NCBI GenBank assembly: GCA_012729785.1
Contig: JAAYCL010000033.1
Location: forward strand, 1 to 39,564
Source: Chlamydiota bacterium
Lineage (GTDB): Bacteria > Auribacterota > Tritonobacteria > UBA1439
Length of the DNA stretch: 39,564 nucleotides
Direction of reading: 5' to 3'
In this document: positions 1 to 6,268 of the stretch, piece after piece
Position numbering within the stretch: position 1 is the stretch's first letter
Layout of the letters: every line of letters starts with the position of its first letter
Translations under genes and position numbers: made by a program
Notes under the pieces: generated by a model
Databases searched by the model: none
Seen by the model: only the letters and a program-made list of their open reading frames with translations
Told to the model about the DNA's origin: nothing

Positions 1-45
1 GGCCGGCTTGAGCGGAGCCCTTGAAGGCTCAACCTCAAGCCGGCC
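1..45. repeat. Nested perfect hairpin at window edge
   Basis: Bases 1-12 (GGCCGGCTTGAG) are perfectly complementary to 34-45. Inside the loop, GAGCC at 15-19 pairs with GGCTC at 26-30. The structure precedes the first cassette-like ORF and lies in the AT-richer section. It could be a terminator-like hairpin or part of a recombination site cut by the window edge. No GTTRRRY-type attC core is visible in it on the plus strand, so it is not called attC. Confidence 0.6.
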
Positions 46-114
46 AGGGAGATATGTCATGCCTGATGCTGGTACTCCTGTCGCAGCCGTGAAAATCTTT
101 CACAAAGAAACGTC

Positions 115-438
115 ATGAGCCTTATTTGGTTGAGTTGGGGATTTTACACCAGGGATATTGAGGTGATGACACACAACAATATGGGTGCGGCGCAACTCGG
201 TCTGGGACAGCTAGCAGAGGCAGAGCAGCATTTTGACATGGCCAGACAAATCGACAGCCAAGCCCCACTGCCCTATTACAATCTCGCGTTGTTGGCACAG
301 ATAAGAGGGGATGCTGACAGCGCCAAGGCGTTGCTGGAGAAGTCACAGATACTCGGGTACAGAGGGACAACCTACGATAAGCTGATTGAAGTAGCGGGTT
401 CTGTTCTAGCACAGATAGAAGGTCATGGCGCTGGATAG
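115..438 (+). CDS. Short tetratricopeptide-repeat protein, cassette-borne
   Basis: A 107-residue ORF. Residues about 18-85 form roughly two TPR units: an NNMGAAQLGLGQLAEAEQHF helix pair, then a second unit beginning PYYNLALLAQIRGDADSAKA. TPRs are protein-protein interaction scaffolds; no catalytic domain is present, so the partner is unknown. The frame is open back to base 67 after a TGA at 64-66, and no convincing Shine-Dalgarno sequence precedes the ATG, so the start is uncertain. Only two repeats may mean a truncated remnant. Base composition is far less GC-rich than the LPS cluster to the right. The stop lies 18 bases before an attC-like site, the arrangement of an integron gene cassette. 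It could also be the 3' end of a larger TPR gene with a decayed front. Confidence 0.6.
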   Translation: MSLIWLSWGFYTRDIEVMTHNNMGAAQLGLGQLAEAEQHFDMARQIDSQAPLPYYNLALLAQIRGDADSAKALLEKSQILGYRGTTYDKLIEVAGSVLAQIEGHGAG

Positions 439-456
439 GCATTGATAGATGATGCA

Positions 457-588
457 ATCTAACAAGCGCGTGCAGGCCGACGCCGCTGTCGCGGCCGGTG
501 TAGCGGCGAAAATTGGTTATGTAACGCGGCTTGAATGGAAGCCGATCTCGGTAAACTCGCGGCGCGGCTGACGCGCAGAGCGTTGGCT
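457..588 (+). other. attC-like recombination site 1
   Basis: The left core ATCTAAC (457-463) fits the RYYYAAC consensus. The right core GTTGGCT (582-588) fits GTTRRRY with one mismatch. Inner arm 466-484 (GCGCGTGCAGGCCGACGCC) pairs with 561-576 (GGCGCGGCTGACGCGC) over 16 bp, leaving three unpaired bases, all in the left arm. Imperfect pairing with extrahelical bases confined to one strand is the hallmark of integron attC sites. The length of 132 bp is within the known attC range. The site directly follows one short ORF and the next ORF starts 5 bases after it. No integrase gene is in the window. Confidence 0.68.
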
Positions 589-593
589 CAATT

Positions 594-1082
594 ATGACAA
601 TGACTCTGCAAATAAAGGCAGCAATTCGAGGATTCAACGATATCATTATAGATGGCGTTCCCTTTCTGCTTAGGCAAAACGAGACCGCATTTTTGTCATT
701 TATGTGCTCCGTTGCTGCAATTGATGCTTTGGCAGGTTATCGCTACGAGACAGATAATGTTGGGGAACGTTTTGTAGCCTTCATCATAGACTATTTTCCG
801 GACAGTTATGCCCCCCATGCTAAAAACCTCTATAAGCTGCGGTGTCGCTTGCTCCATAACTTCTCGCCTGCATACTTCACATTGGCTCATGCGCAACCCG
901 CAAAACATCTACATAAAAGTGGGATAGGCGACACAATCCTCAGTGACAATGTATTCTTTGATGACCTGAAAGCAGCTGCTAAGGAATTTTTCACTGAAGT
1001 AGAAAACGATGTTAAGCGCCAGGATGTCATGCATGCTCGTCTTATCAATTTAGACAGAGGGGGTGCTATTTTTTACATATAG
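594..1082 (+). CDS. Cassette-encoded HEPN-like hypothetical protein
   Basis: A 162-residue protein starting 5 bases after the right core of the preceding attC-like site and ending 3 bases before the next one, exactly as in integron cassettes. I do not recognise the family by name. The segment around residues 80-90 reads YKLRCRLLHNF, an R-x4-H motif in a helical context as in HEPN nucleases and toxins, preceded by a helix-rich region (FLSFMCSVAAIDALAGY). HEPN proteins often act as RNases in toxin-antitoxin or defence systems, so such a role is possible here but not shown. The gene is much AT-richer than the neighbouring LPS genes, which suggests acquisition. ATG codons at 594 and 600 are alternative starts; no strong ribosome-binding site is seen. 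Confidence 0.62.
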   Translation: MTMTLQIKAAIRGFNDIIIDGVPFLLRQNETAFLSFMCSVAAIDALAGYRYETDNVGERFVAFIIDYFPDSYAPHAKNLYKLRCRLLHNFSPAYFTLAHAQPAKHLHKSGIGDTILSDNVFFDDLKAAAKEFFTEVENDVKRQDVMHARLINLDRGGAIFYI

Positions 1083-1085
1083 ACG

Positions 1086-1223
1086 GGCTAACCAAGCGCT
1101 GCACCTGACCTGAGAAACGCGGGTTTGTATGATCAGCAGCCCCAGGTGTGGCAAACGTCGGCGATTGTTCTTGTAGGCCGGTGCTGTACTATTTTCTCAG
1201 GCAGGTGAGCTTCACGGTTGAGC
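1086..1223 (+). other. attC-like recombination site 2
   Basis: The left core GGCTAAC (1086-1092) matches RYYYAAC except at its second base. The right core GTTGAGC (1217-1223) matches GTTRRRY exactly. The inner arm GCTGCACCTGACC (1098-1110) pairs with GGCAGGTGAGC (1200-1210), leaving extra bases only in the left arm, including an A that corresponds to an extra A in the first site. The length of 138 bp is typical of long attC sites. It closes the cassette carrying the HEPN-like ORF, and the region after it returns to high GC. Confidence 0.65.
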
Positions 1224-1408
1224 CGACGCGTGCGCGTCGGCTCAACGGGCGGCGGCTGTTCCCAGCCGCTGGCCGGTCCGCGCTGCGCGCGGCCCAACCA
1301 GCGGCTGGAGCCTACGGCCCTGCGGCGAGCGAGCTCGCCTCCGCGTACGCCGCTGATCCGCAGCGCTGCGCCTGAGTGTTCCCCGGCGCGCTGATCCACG
1401 CGCCCGGA
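1217..1408. repeat. Series of strong hairpins, no gene seen
   Basis: This stretch, and the gap on to the next gene, holds no convincing coding frame. It carries a 30-base palindrome at 1217-1246 (14-bp arms GTTGAGCCGACGCG with a 2-base loop, overlapping the right core of attC-like site 2). An 11-bp stem CCAGCCGCTGG (1262-1272) pairs with 1298-1308 and is extended by GGCCG/CGGCC. A near-perfect stem GTTCC..GGCGCG lies at about 1378-1408. The GCTCAAC at 1240-1246 also fits the left attC core, but no matching right core follows. Confidence 0.55.
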
Positions 1409-1463
1409 ACAATCGGCACGATCGGTCACCCCGCCCCGCCCACGCGGTCGGAGGCCCAGGGTC

Positions 1464-1489
1464 GGGCCGGTTTGCCGCTCAGCCGGCCC
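1464..1489. terminator. Hairpin between convergent genes, possible terminator
   Basis: GGGCCGG (1464-1470) pairs perfectly with CCGGCCC (1483-1489) around a 12-base loop. On the plus strand it is followed by TGTATTGTTT, a moderately T-rich tail. It sits between the plus-strand cassettes and the minus-strand envelope operon, so it could stop transcription from either side. The tail is imperfect, so the call is tentative. Confidence 0.4.
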
Positions 1490-1566
1490 TGTATTGTTTC
1501 CGATTCATCTTCTTCCACCATCTGCAGTTCTCGACGTGCGCTCTCGATGGAGGAGGTTGCGTCTGC

Positions 1567-1974
1567 CTACGAAGAATGCGATTGAGCCACGACCAGCACC
1601 GCGTACGCCGCCGCAAGGGTGCGGGAGTGGGAGAGGGAGACGAGGATCCTGGCTTCGGAGGCGATGGGTTCGGGGAGCATGCAATACGGCATGCCCCATT
1701 CGTCGCGTTCGATCGCGACGCTGCGGAAGGGGAGGGGGGGGAGGCCGGCCTGCCGCAGCGCCGCGCGGACCGCGGCCTTGGCGGCGAACCGGGCGGCGAG
1801 ACGCTGGAGGCGCGCGGCGCCCGAACCGCAGTAGGCCAGTTCGGCCGGCGTGAAGAGCCTGGAGAGGAGGCGGGCGCCGAACCGTTTTTCGGACGCCTTC
1901 AGGCGCTCTGTCTCCAGCAGGCAGAGGCCGTGGAACACGGGCGCCGCCGGGCCGTTCCTTCCCGCGGTGCTCAT
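1567..1974 (-). CDS. AcpS-like phosphopantetheinyl transferase, degenerate metal site
   Basis: 135 residues, the usual AcpS length, and last gene of the envelope cluster. The AcpS pattern is recognisable: GLCLLETERL at 16-25, RLFTPAELAYC at 39-49, ARFAAKAAVRAAL at 61-73, DEWGMPY at 91-97 and SLSHSRTLAAAYA at 113-125. Holo-ACP synthases transfer 4'-phosphopantetheine from CoA to a serine of acyl carrier protein and need Mg held by the Asp of G-[IT]-D-[IV] and the Glu of RFAAKEA. Here these positions are Cys18 and Ala67, so both metal ligands are missing. The protein may be inactive, regulatory or use different chemistry. Its ATG overlaps the upstream acyltransferase stop (ATGA). A true acpS would be expected elsewhere in the genome. 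Confidence 0.75.
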   Translation of the reverse strand: MSTAGRNGPAAPVFHGLCLLETERLKASEKRFGARLLSRLFTPAELAYCGSGAARLQRLAARFAAKAAVRAALRQAGLPPLPFRSVAIERDEWGMPYCMLPEPIASEARILVSLSHSRTLAAAYAVLVVAQSHSS

Positions 1975-2987
1975 ACGATCCTGTTCCCGTCGGACCCGCC
2001 GGACGGATTCAGACGGGGCGTTCCTCTCCGCCTCGCGACGTCCTCCGGTCTCGTGCGCCAGCGCCGGTGCATCCAGACCCACTGGTCCGGGTGCTCCCTG
2101 ATGTAGCGCTCGATGACGCGCGACCAGGCCTGCGTGTTGTGCACGAGGTCCGCCTCCCGGTCGCCGCTCCGGCGGAGGGGGATCGGTTCGTCGACGACGA
2201 TCCGGTGTTTCCGCCCCTCCCGGACGATGCGTGCGGGTATGAGCGGGGCGCCGGTCTTCATGGCGATGAGGACCGGCGCGGTCGGGGTGTAGGCGGGGCG
2301 GCCGAAGAACTCCACGAACACCCCGTCGAGCTTGCGGACGTCCTGGTCGGCGAGGATCCCCACCACCTCGTTGTTCTTCAGGGTCTTCAGGATCGCGCGC
2401 GGCGACTCGTCCCGGTAGAAGACCCGGAACCCTTTCGAGAGCCGGAGGCGCGAGAGGAGGCGCTCGTACTTCTCGTAGTAGACCCGCCGGGCGACGACGC
2501 CGCCGTGCAGGCCCACGGAGACGAAGTAGGCGGGGATCAGCTCCCAGTTGCCGAGGTGGCCGGTGATGATGATGATCCCCTTGCCCTTCCGTTTCTCGCG
2601 GTCGATGATCTCCCTCCCCTCCATCGAGACGAGCCGGTGGAGCGCGGCGGAGTCCATCCGCGGGGAGAGGGCGAGCTCCGCCATCGTTTTCCCCTGGTTG
2701 ACGAAGACGCCCCGCGCGATGCGGGCGCGTTCCGCGGCGGTCATCTCGCCGCCGAAGGCGGCGGCGAGGTTGTCGAGCGCCTTGCGCCGTTCGCGCCGGA
2801 GAAGGTGGTAGGCGCACCAGCCCGCGCCCGAGAAGAGGGCGAAGAGGAGGCGGGCGGGAACGACCCGCGCGGCGGCCAGCAGCCCCACCGCCGCGTAGTA
2901 GAGGAGATCCTTCCTGAATCTGTGCCGGACCTTCCTGGGCATCTGCGGCGTCTCTTTCGTCGGGCCGGGGGGCCTTTCAGAGGGCAT
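1971..2987 (-). CDS. LpxL/HtrB-type lipid A acyltransferase (first copy)
   Basis: About 338 residues. Enzymes of this family (LpxL/LpxM/LpxP) move a secondary acyl chain from acyl-ACP to Kdo-lipid A at the inner membrane. The catalytic H-x4-E motif is HLGNWE at about 144-149, followed by the typical region DQDVRKLDGVFVEFFGRPAYT and a TGAPLIP block. A hydrophobic N-terminal helix (LLYYAAVGLLAAARVVPARLLFAL) anchors the protein. The start is ambiguous: GTG 2996, ATG 2987 (preceded by GGGAGAAG) or ATG 2942. The 2987 start overlaps the upstream heptosyltransferase by 11 bases. The stop overlaps the AcpS-like start. A second, divergent copy lies at 13462-14373, so the two probably acylate different positions. 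Confidence 0.88.
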   Translation of the reverse strand: MPSERPPGPTKETPQMPRKVRHRFRKDLLYYAAVGLLAAARVVPARLLFALFSGAGWCAYHLLRRERRKALDNLAAAFGGEMTAAERARIARGVFVNQGKTMAELALSPRMDSAALHRLVSMEGREIIDREKRKGKGIIIITGHLGNWELIPAYFVSVGLHGGVVARRVYYEKYERLLSRLRLSKGFRVFYRDESPRAILKTLKNNEVVGILADQDVRKLDGVFVEFFGRPAYTPTAPVLIAMKTGAPLIPARIVREGRKHRIVVDEPIPLRRSGDREADLVHNTQAWSRVIERYIREHPDQWVWMHRRWRTRPEDVARRRGTPRLNPSGGSDGNRIV

Positions 2988-4029
2988 GGCGTGCACCGCG
3001 CTTCTCCCGCAACAGCTGCTCCACCGCCTCCCGGACCCGCTCCACCGGGATCGCCGCCATGCACCCCTCCCCCCTGTCGCACTCCCTGCGGTAGCAGGGG
3101 CTGCACGGCACCGGCGCGCAGACGATTCGATGCGTCGGGCCCCAGGGGCCTGTCCGCCGGAAGCTGGTCGGGCCGAACAGGGCCACGACCGGCGTCCCGA
3201 CGGCGGCGGCCAGGTGCATCGGCCCGGTGTCGTTGGTCACCAGCACGTCGAGCCGCTCGAGGAGGGCGGCCATGCGAAGCGGGTCCCAGACCCCGTCGAC
3301 CTCGAGCGCCGGGCCTTTCATCATCCGCACCGTCTCCGCCCCCTCATGTTCCGCGGCGCCGATCGCCACGACCGCCGCGCCCGCGGCGCTCGCCGCGTCC
3401 CCCAGCGCCGCGAAGGAGGCGCGCGGCCAGCGCTTGCTCGCCCAGCGCGCCGTGACGGAGAGCCCCACGCGCGGCGCGCGTCCTCCCGGATCGAGCCGGT
3501 CGAGAAGCCGCCGGGCCCAGTCGCGGTGCGCCTCCCCGGTGCCGAGCGGAAAGGAGACGCGGTCTCCCGAAACGCCGAGGGCCGCGGGGAGGAGCAGGTA
3601 CCGCTCGACGGCGTGCATCTCCGGGTGGGGGACGCGGACCCGGACGTTGTAGAGGAGCGGGGCGCCCTCGCGCGCGTTCGCGAACCCGGCGCGGACCGGC
3701 GAGACCGTGGCCGCGGTGAAGACGGCGCTCCGGAGCAGCCCCTGCAGGTCGAGGACGGCGTCGAAGCCCCCGCCGTAGAGCCCTCGGCAGAGGGAGATGA
3801 ACGACGCCGCCGCCCGGACGAGCGTGCCGGACGGTTTCCAGAGGTGGCGGGGGAAGGGGATGATGCGGTCGACGCAGGGGTTCTCCTCGAGGAGGCGCCG
3901 GTACTGGGTGTTGACGAGCCAGCTGATCGTCCCGTCGGGGAGCGCCTCGCGCAGGCGGGCGGCCACGGGGAGCGTCTGGACGATGTCCCCGAACGAGCTC
4001 GTCTTGATGATCAGGATGTTGCGCATCAT
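2977..4029 (-). CDS. LPS heptosyltransferase, GT9 family
   Basis: About 350 residues. It transfers ADP-heptose (or a related sugar) to the LPS inner core in the cytoplasm. GT9 features: N-terminal ILIIKTSSFGDIVQTLP, with the Asp used as catalytic base in WaaC; central VGLSVTARWASKRWP; and C-terminal VLVTNDTGPMHLAAAVGTPVVALFGPT. A Cys-rich tail (CSPCYRRECDRGEGCMAAI) resembles that of the WaaF-like protein at 12368-13465. The start is taken at ATG 4029, or 4026; a GTG at 4056 is possible but lies inside the inverted repeat of the neighbouring mobile element. No Shine-Dalgarno sequence is visible because the element ends directly upstream. It may be waaC-like, but the acceptor position cannot be fixed. 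Confidence 0.88.
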   Translation of the reverse strand: MMRNILIIKTSSFGDIVQTLPVAARLREALPDGTISWLVNTQYRRLLEENPCVDRIIPFPRHLWKPSGTLVRAAASFISLCRGLYGGGFDAVLDLQGLLRSAVFTAATVSPVRAGFANAREGAPLLYNVRVRVPHPEMHAVERYLLLPAALGVSGDRVSFPLGTGEAHRDWARRLLDRLDPGGRAPRVGLSVTARWASKRWPRASFAALGDAASAAGAAVVAIGAAEHEGAETVRMMKGPALEVDGVWDPLRMAALLERLDVLVTNDTGPMHLAAAVGTPVVALFGPTSFRRTGPWGPTHRIVCAPVPCSPCYRRECDRGEGCMAAIPVERVREAVEQLLREKRGARHAL

Positions 4030-4030
4030 T

Positions 4031-4128
4031 GTTGCCACAGAGGACACAGAGAGCACAGAGATATACCACAGTAACTACAGTTTCTCGTTTCTGGTCTTCG
4101 CGCGTTCTCTATGCCCTCTGTGGCGCAG
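4031..4128. repeat. Inverted repeat inside left end of element
   Basis: The CCACAGAGGACACAGAG motif of the left terminal repeat faces a reverse-oriented copy, CTCTATGCCCTCTGTGGCG, at about 4108-4126. The pair lies downstream of the GxxExxY stop codon and could fold into a hairpin in its transcript, ending or stabilising it. It may also record a second, older element end. Confidence 0.55.
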
Positions 4129-4156
4129 CGATGATGATGCAATGGCGGCACAGAAA

Positions 4157-4522
4157 TTACAGAGAAATGCGTTTGATCCCATCGACGAGCACTAATTCCC
4201 CGAAATTGATGATGAGACCGCGCCTCCGCCCTGTCGCTCTCAGATAGGATAGAACCTGAGAAGTGGCAACCTCGGGCACACTATGAAGGGACTTCAATTC
4301 AACGACCACTTCTCCCTCCACGAGTAGATCCAGTCTTTGACCGCTAATGGGATGACCCTTATATACTATATCCACGCCGATTTGACGCTCGAATCTGATG
4401 CCCCGGAGCACAAACTCGTGACAGAGGGCTTCTTCATACACGGATTCGAGCAGGCCGGGCCCAAGTGTCTTGTGCACTTCAATGGCGGCGCCGATGATCT
4501 TCCCCGTCAATTCGTCGGTCAT
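4157..4522 (-). CDS. GxxExxY family protein (PD-(D/E)XK nuclease-like)
   Basis: 121 residues, the normal size for TIGR04256/PF13366 proteins. The naming motif GLLESVY is at 23-29, preceded by GAAIEVHKTLGPG. The PD-(D/E)XK-like core is visible as DLLVEGEVVVELKS (Asp64, then Glu75 and Lys77), followed by a VLSYLRATG helix and LIINFGE. The family is thought to be nuclease-like, but its biological role is unsettled. The gene is alone between inverted repeats in the LPS operon and is less GC-rich than its neighbours, consistent with a mobile or homing-type element. It has the same orientation as the operon, so it may be transcribed with it. Confidence 0.88.
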   Translation of the reverse strand: MTDELTGKIIGAAIEVHKTLGPGLLESVYEEALCHEFVLRGIRFERQIGVDIVYKGHPISGQRLDLLVEGEVVVELKSLHSVPEVATSQVLSYLRATGRRRGLIINFGELVLVDGIKRISL

Positions 4523-4528
4523 AGTACC

Positions 4529-6268
4529 CTAATGGGTATTTGTTAACTCTGTGATCTCTGTGTCCTCTGTGGCAACGATGAGTGCATCCCCGCGGCGGAA
4601 TTCCCGCCCCGTCCTCTTCAGGTACCGCCGCGTCCTCCGCGAGAGCGTGCGCCAGATCCCGGGAAGCTCCGCGCGCCGCGCGGGGCCGAGGTACCATTTC
4701 AAAAACCGCATCCGATCGCGGATCCCGAGCAGGCCGAGGTCGAGGAACGACTTGTTGAGCTGGAGCAGGTTGCGGAGCACCTGCCGCCGGGAGAGGTCGA
4801 GCCGCGTCCGGACGAAGTCGAAGTCGGTGAGGAAGAAGGACGGCGTCCCGTCGCGGTTTGTCCCGACGAGGATGTTGGTCGCCTTCATGTCGCCGTGGTA
4901 GATCCCGACGCGGTGGACCTTCCTGAGGAAATGGGCGAAGAGGCGCATGAACGCCGCGACCTCCGCCTGCCGCGATCCGCCTCCGCGCCCGAGCCCCGCG
5001 AGGGCGTCGGCCAGGTTCACGACGCCCGGGATCTTCTCGGTGACGAGGTAGGCGTTGCGGAGGAGGTTCAGCGCGGAGCGCTCCTCGATCGCGGCCACCG
5101 CCCGCACCGCCCTGATGTTCCGGATCTCGATCGCGTAGGCGCCCCGCCAGGAGCGCAGCGCCTGCGAGCAGCGCCAGAGATAGTTGAACGCCTTCCAGCC
5201 GCGCTTGGGCTTGTAGTGCTTGATGAAGAGGGTGTGGCGGGCGCCGTGGAGCTCGATCTCCCGCTCCCAGAGGTCCTTGCTTCGCGACTCCTTGACCAGC
5301 CGCGCCCCGCCCGCCCGGAGGTCCCCGCCGAGGAACAGCTTCGCCATCCCGCCCCGCCACTCGCCGCGGCGGGCGAAGCCGCTGAATCCCTCGAAGGAGA
5401 GGCGCATGAAGTACTTGTTGTTGGCGAGGCAGCGCCCCTCCCTCCGTTTCCAGAGGCGCCAGCGCATCCGGCGCGTGCGCCGGTCGATCTCCGCCAGGTG
5501 CGCCCGCTTGTCGCGCTCCGAGCGCGCGTCGCCGGCGTAGTACGACTGGAGGAAGAGGAGGCGCTCGGGGGTGCTGAGGGAGATGCTCGCGAACATGTTG
5601 AACTGGGACAGACTGCGGAGCCGGCGCCGGAGGGGGAGCGAGGGGCTCGCGTTTGCCCGGTGGAGGTCGAGGAGGAAGATGCGCTTCCGGCCGCCGGGAA
5701 GCGTTTCGACGAGAAAGTTGCCCGGATGGAGGTCGCGGTGGTAGATCCCGCGGTCGTGCATCCGCCGCAGCAGGACGCCGAGGAGCACGATCAGCCGCCG
5801 CCGCTCCTTCGCGCCCGCCCGCAGGGTCCCGTCGGGGGAGAAGAGCGCCTCCTCGAGCGTCACGCAGTTGAAGAGCCGCACGGTCAGCAGGTAGCTCTCC
5901 CGCAGGACGCCGCCGCGGCGCCGTTCGCCGAAGGCGACCGGCACGACCGTCGGGAGGCCGCGCGCGGCCGCCGCCGTCGTGATGCGCCATTCCCGCCGCG
6001 CCTTGGAACCGCACAGGTTCGCCTTCAGCCACTCGCCCAGGTTCGCGTGCCGGTATATCTTCACCACGACCGGGACCTCGTCGGGATCGCCGGGGAGGGC
6101 GGCGCCGAAGATGATCCGTGCGGGGGACTTCTTGATCATCTGGCCGGCGCCCGCCCTGAGGAGCCGGCGCGGGCTGGGGGATCGGTCGGCGATGAAGAGC
6201 GGGGCGAACGCCGCGTTCACCTTCCAGCGGATGCCGCGCGAATCCTTGACCGTCACGACCTGGGACAT
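4529..6268 (-). CDS. Tandem lipopolysaccharide kinase (two WaaP/RIO-like domains)
   Basis: 579 residues containing two complete kinase-like domains. Domain 1 (about 50-275): Lys70 in VVVKIY, catalytic loop HRDLHPGN at 177-184, metal-binding DLHR at 201-204. Domain 2 (about 340-555): Lys350 in FIKHY, HGDMKATN at 458-465, DFDF at 482-485. Such kinases phosphorylate Kdo or heptose in the LPS core. Both domains keep the Lys/Asp/Asp set, so both may be active. The start ATG 6268 overlaps the upstream ligase-like gene by 16 bases. From Val565 the C-terminal tail (VATEDTEITELTNTH) is encoded by the terminal repeat of the neighbouring GxxExxY element, so the original end was replaced. Confidence 0.85.
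   Translation of the reverse strand: MSQVVTVKDSRGIRWKVNAAFAPLFIADRSPSPRRLLRAGAGQMIKKSPARIIFGAALPGDPDEVPVVVKIYRHANLGEWLKANLCGSKARREWRITTAAAARGLPTVVPVAFGERRRGGVLRESYLLTVRLFNCVTLEEALFSPDGTLRAGAKERRRLIVLLGVLLRRMHDRGIYHRDLHPGNFLVETLPGGRKRIFLLDLHRANASPSLPLRRRLRSLSQFNMFASISLSTPERLLFLQSYYAGDARSERDKRAHLAEIDRRTRRMRWRLWKRREGRCLANNKYFMRLSFEGFSGFARRGEWRGGMAKLFLGGDLRAGGARLVKESRSKDLWEREIELHGARHTLFIKHYKPKRGWKAFNYLWRCSQALRSWRGAYAIEIRNIRAVRAVAAIEERSALNLLRNAYLVTEKIPGVVNLADALAGLGRGGGSRQAEVAAFMRLFAHFLRKVHRVGIYHGDMKATNILVGTNRDGTPSFFLTDFDFVRTRLDLSRRQVLRNLLQLNKSFLDLGLLGIRDRMRFLKWYLGPARRAELPGIWRTLSRRTRRYLKRTGREFRRGDALIVATEDTEITELTNTH

Larger units (their letters stand above)
4031..4576. mobile_element. GxxExxY element with 30-bp terminal inverted repeats
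   Basis: The ends 4031-4060 and 4547-4576 are inverted repeats identical at 29 of 30 positions. Each starts GTTGCCACAGAGGACACAG and consists of 9-base CACAGAG repeats. Between them lies one gene of the GxxExxY family plus short non-coding DNA. The element sits exactly between two LPS genes of the same strand. Its right end supplies the last codons of the upstream kinase and its left end stops 1-4 bases before the heptosyltransferase ATG. No obvious target-site duplication is seen. No transposase is encoded, so movement would need an outside enzyme or a nuclease-driven mechanism. Confidence 0.7.

Noticed and set aside
122-646. Minus-strand 174-codon ORF across the TPR ORF and first attC-like site
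   Set aside because: It spans an attC-like site and shows no recognisable domain; the plus-strand TPR and HEPN-like frames are better supported.
1240-1500. A third attC site beginning at GCTCAAC 1240-1246 or GCCCAAC near 1292
   Set aside because: Left-core matches exist but no GTTRRRY partner with complementary inner arm follows.
2067-3455. Long plus-strand ORFs opposite the LPS genes (also 19787-23299, 26136-29507 and others)
   Set aside because: They are antisense shadows of recognisable minus-strand genes. Their translations are Arg/Pro/Gly-rich without domains, as expected in high-GC DNA.
4157-4522. GxxExxY gene as a normal member of the LPS pathway
   Set aside because: It is bounded by terminal inverted repeats, has different composition, and belongs to a family unrelated to LPS synthesis.
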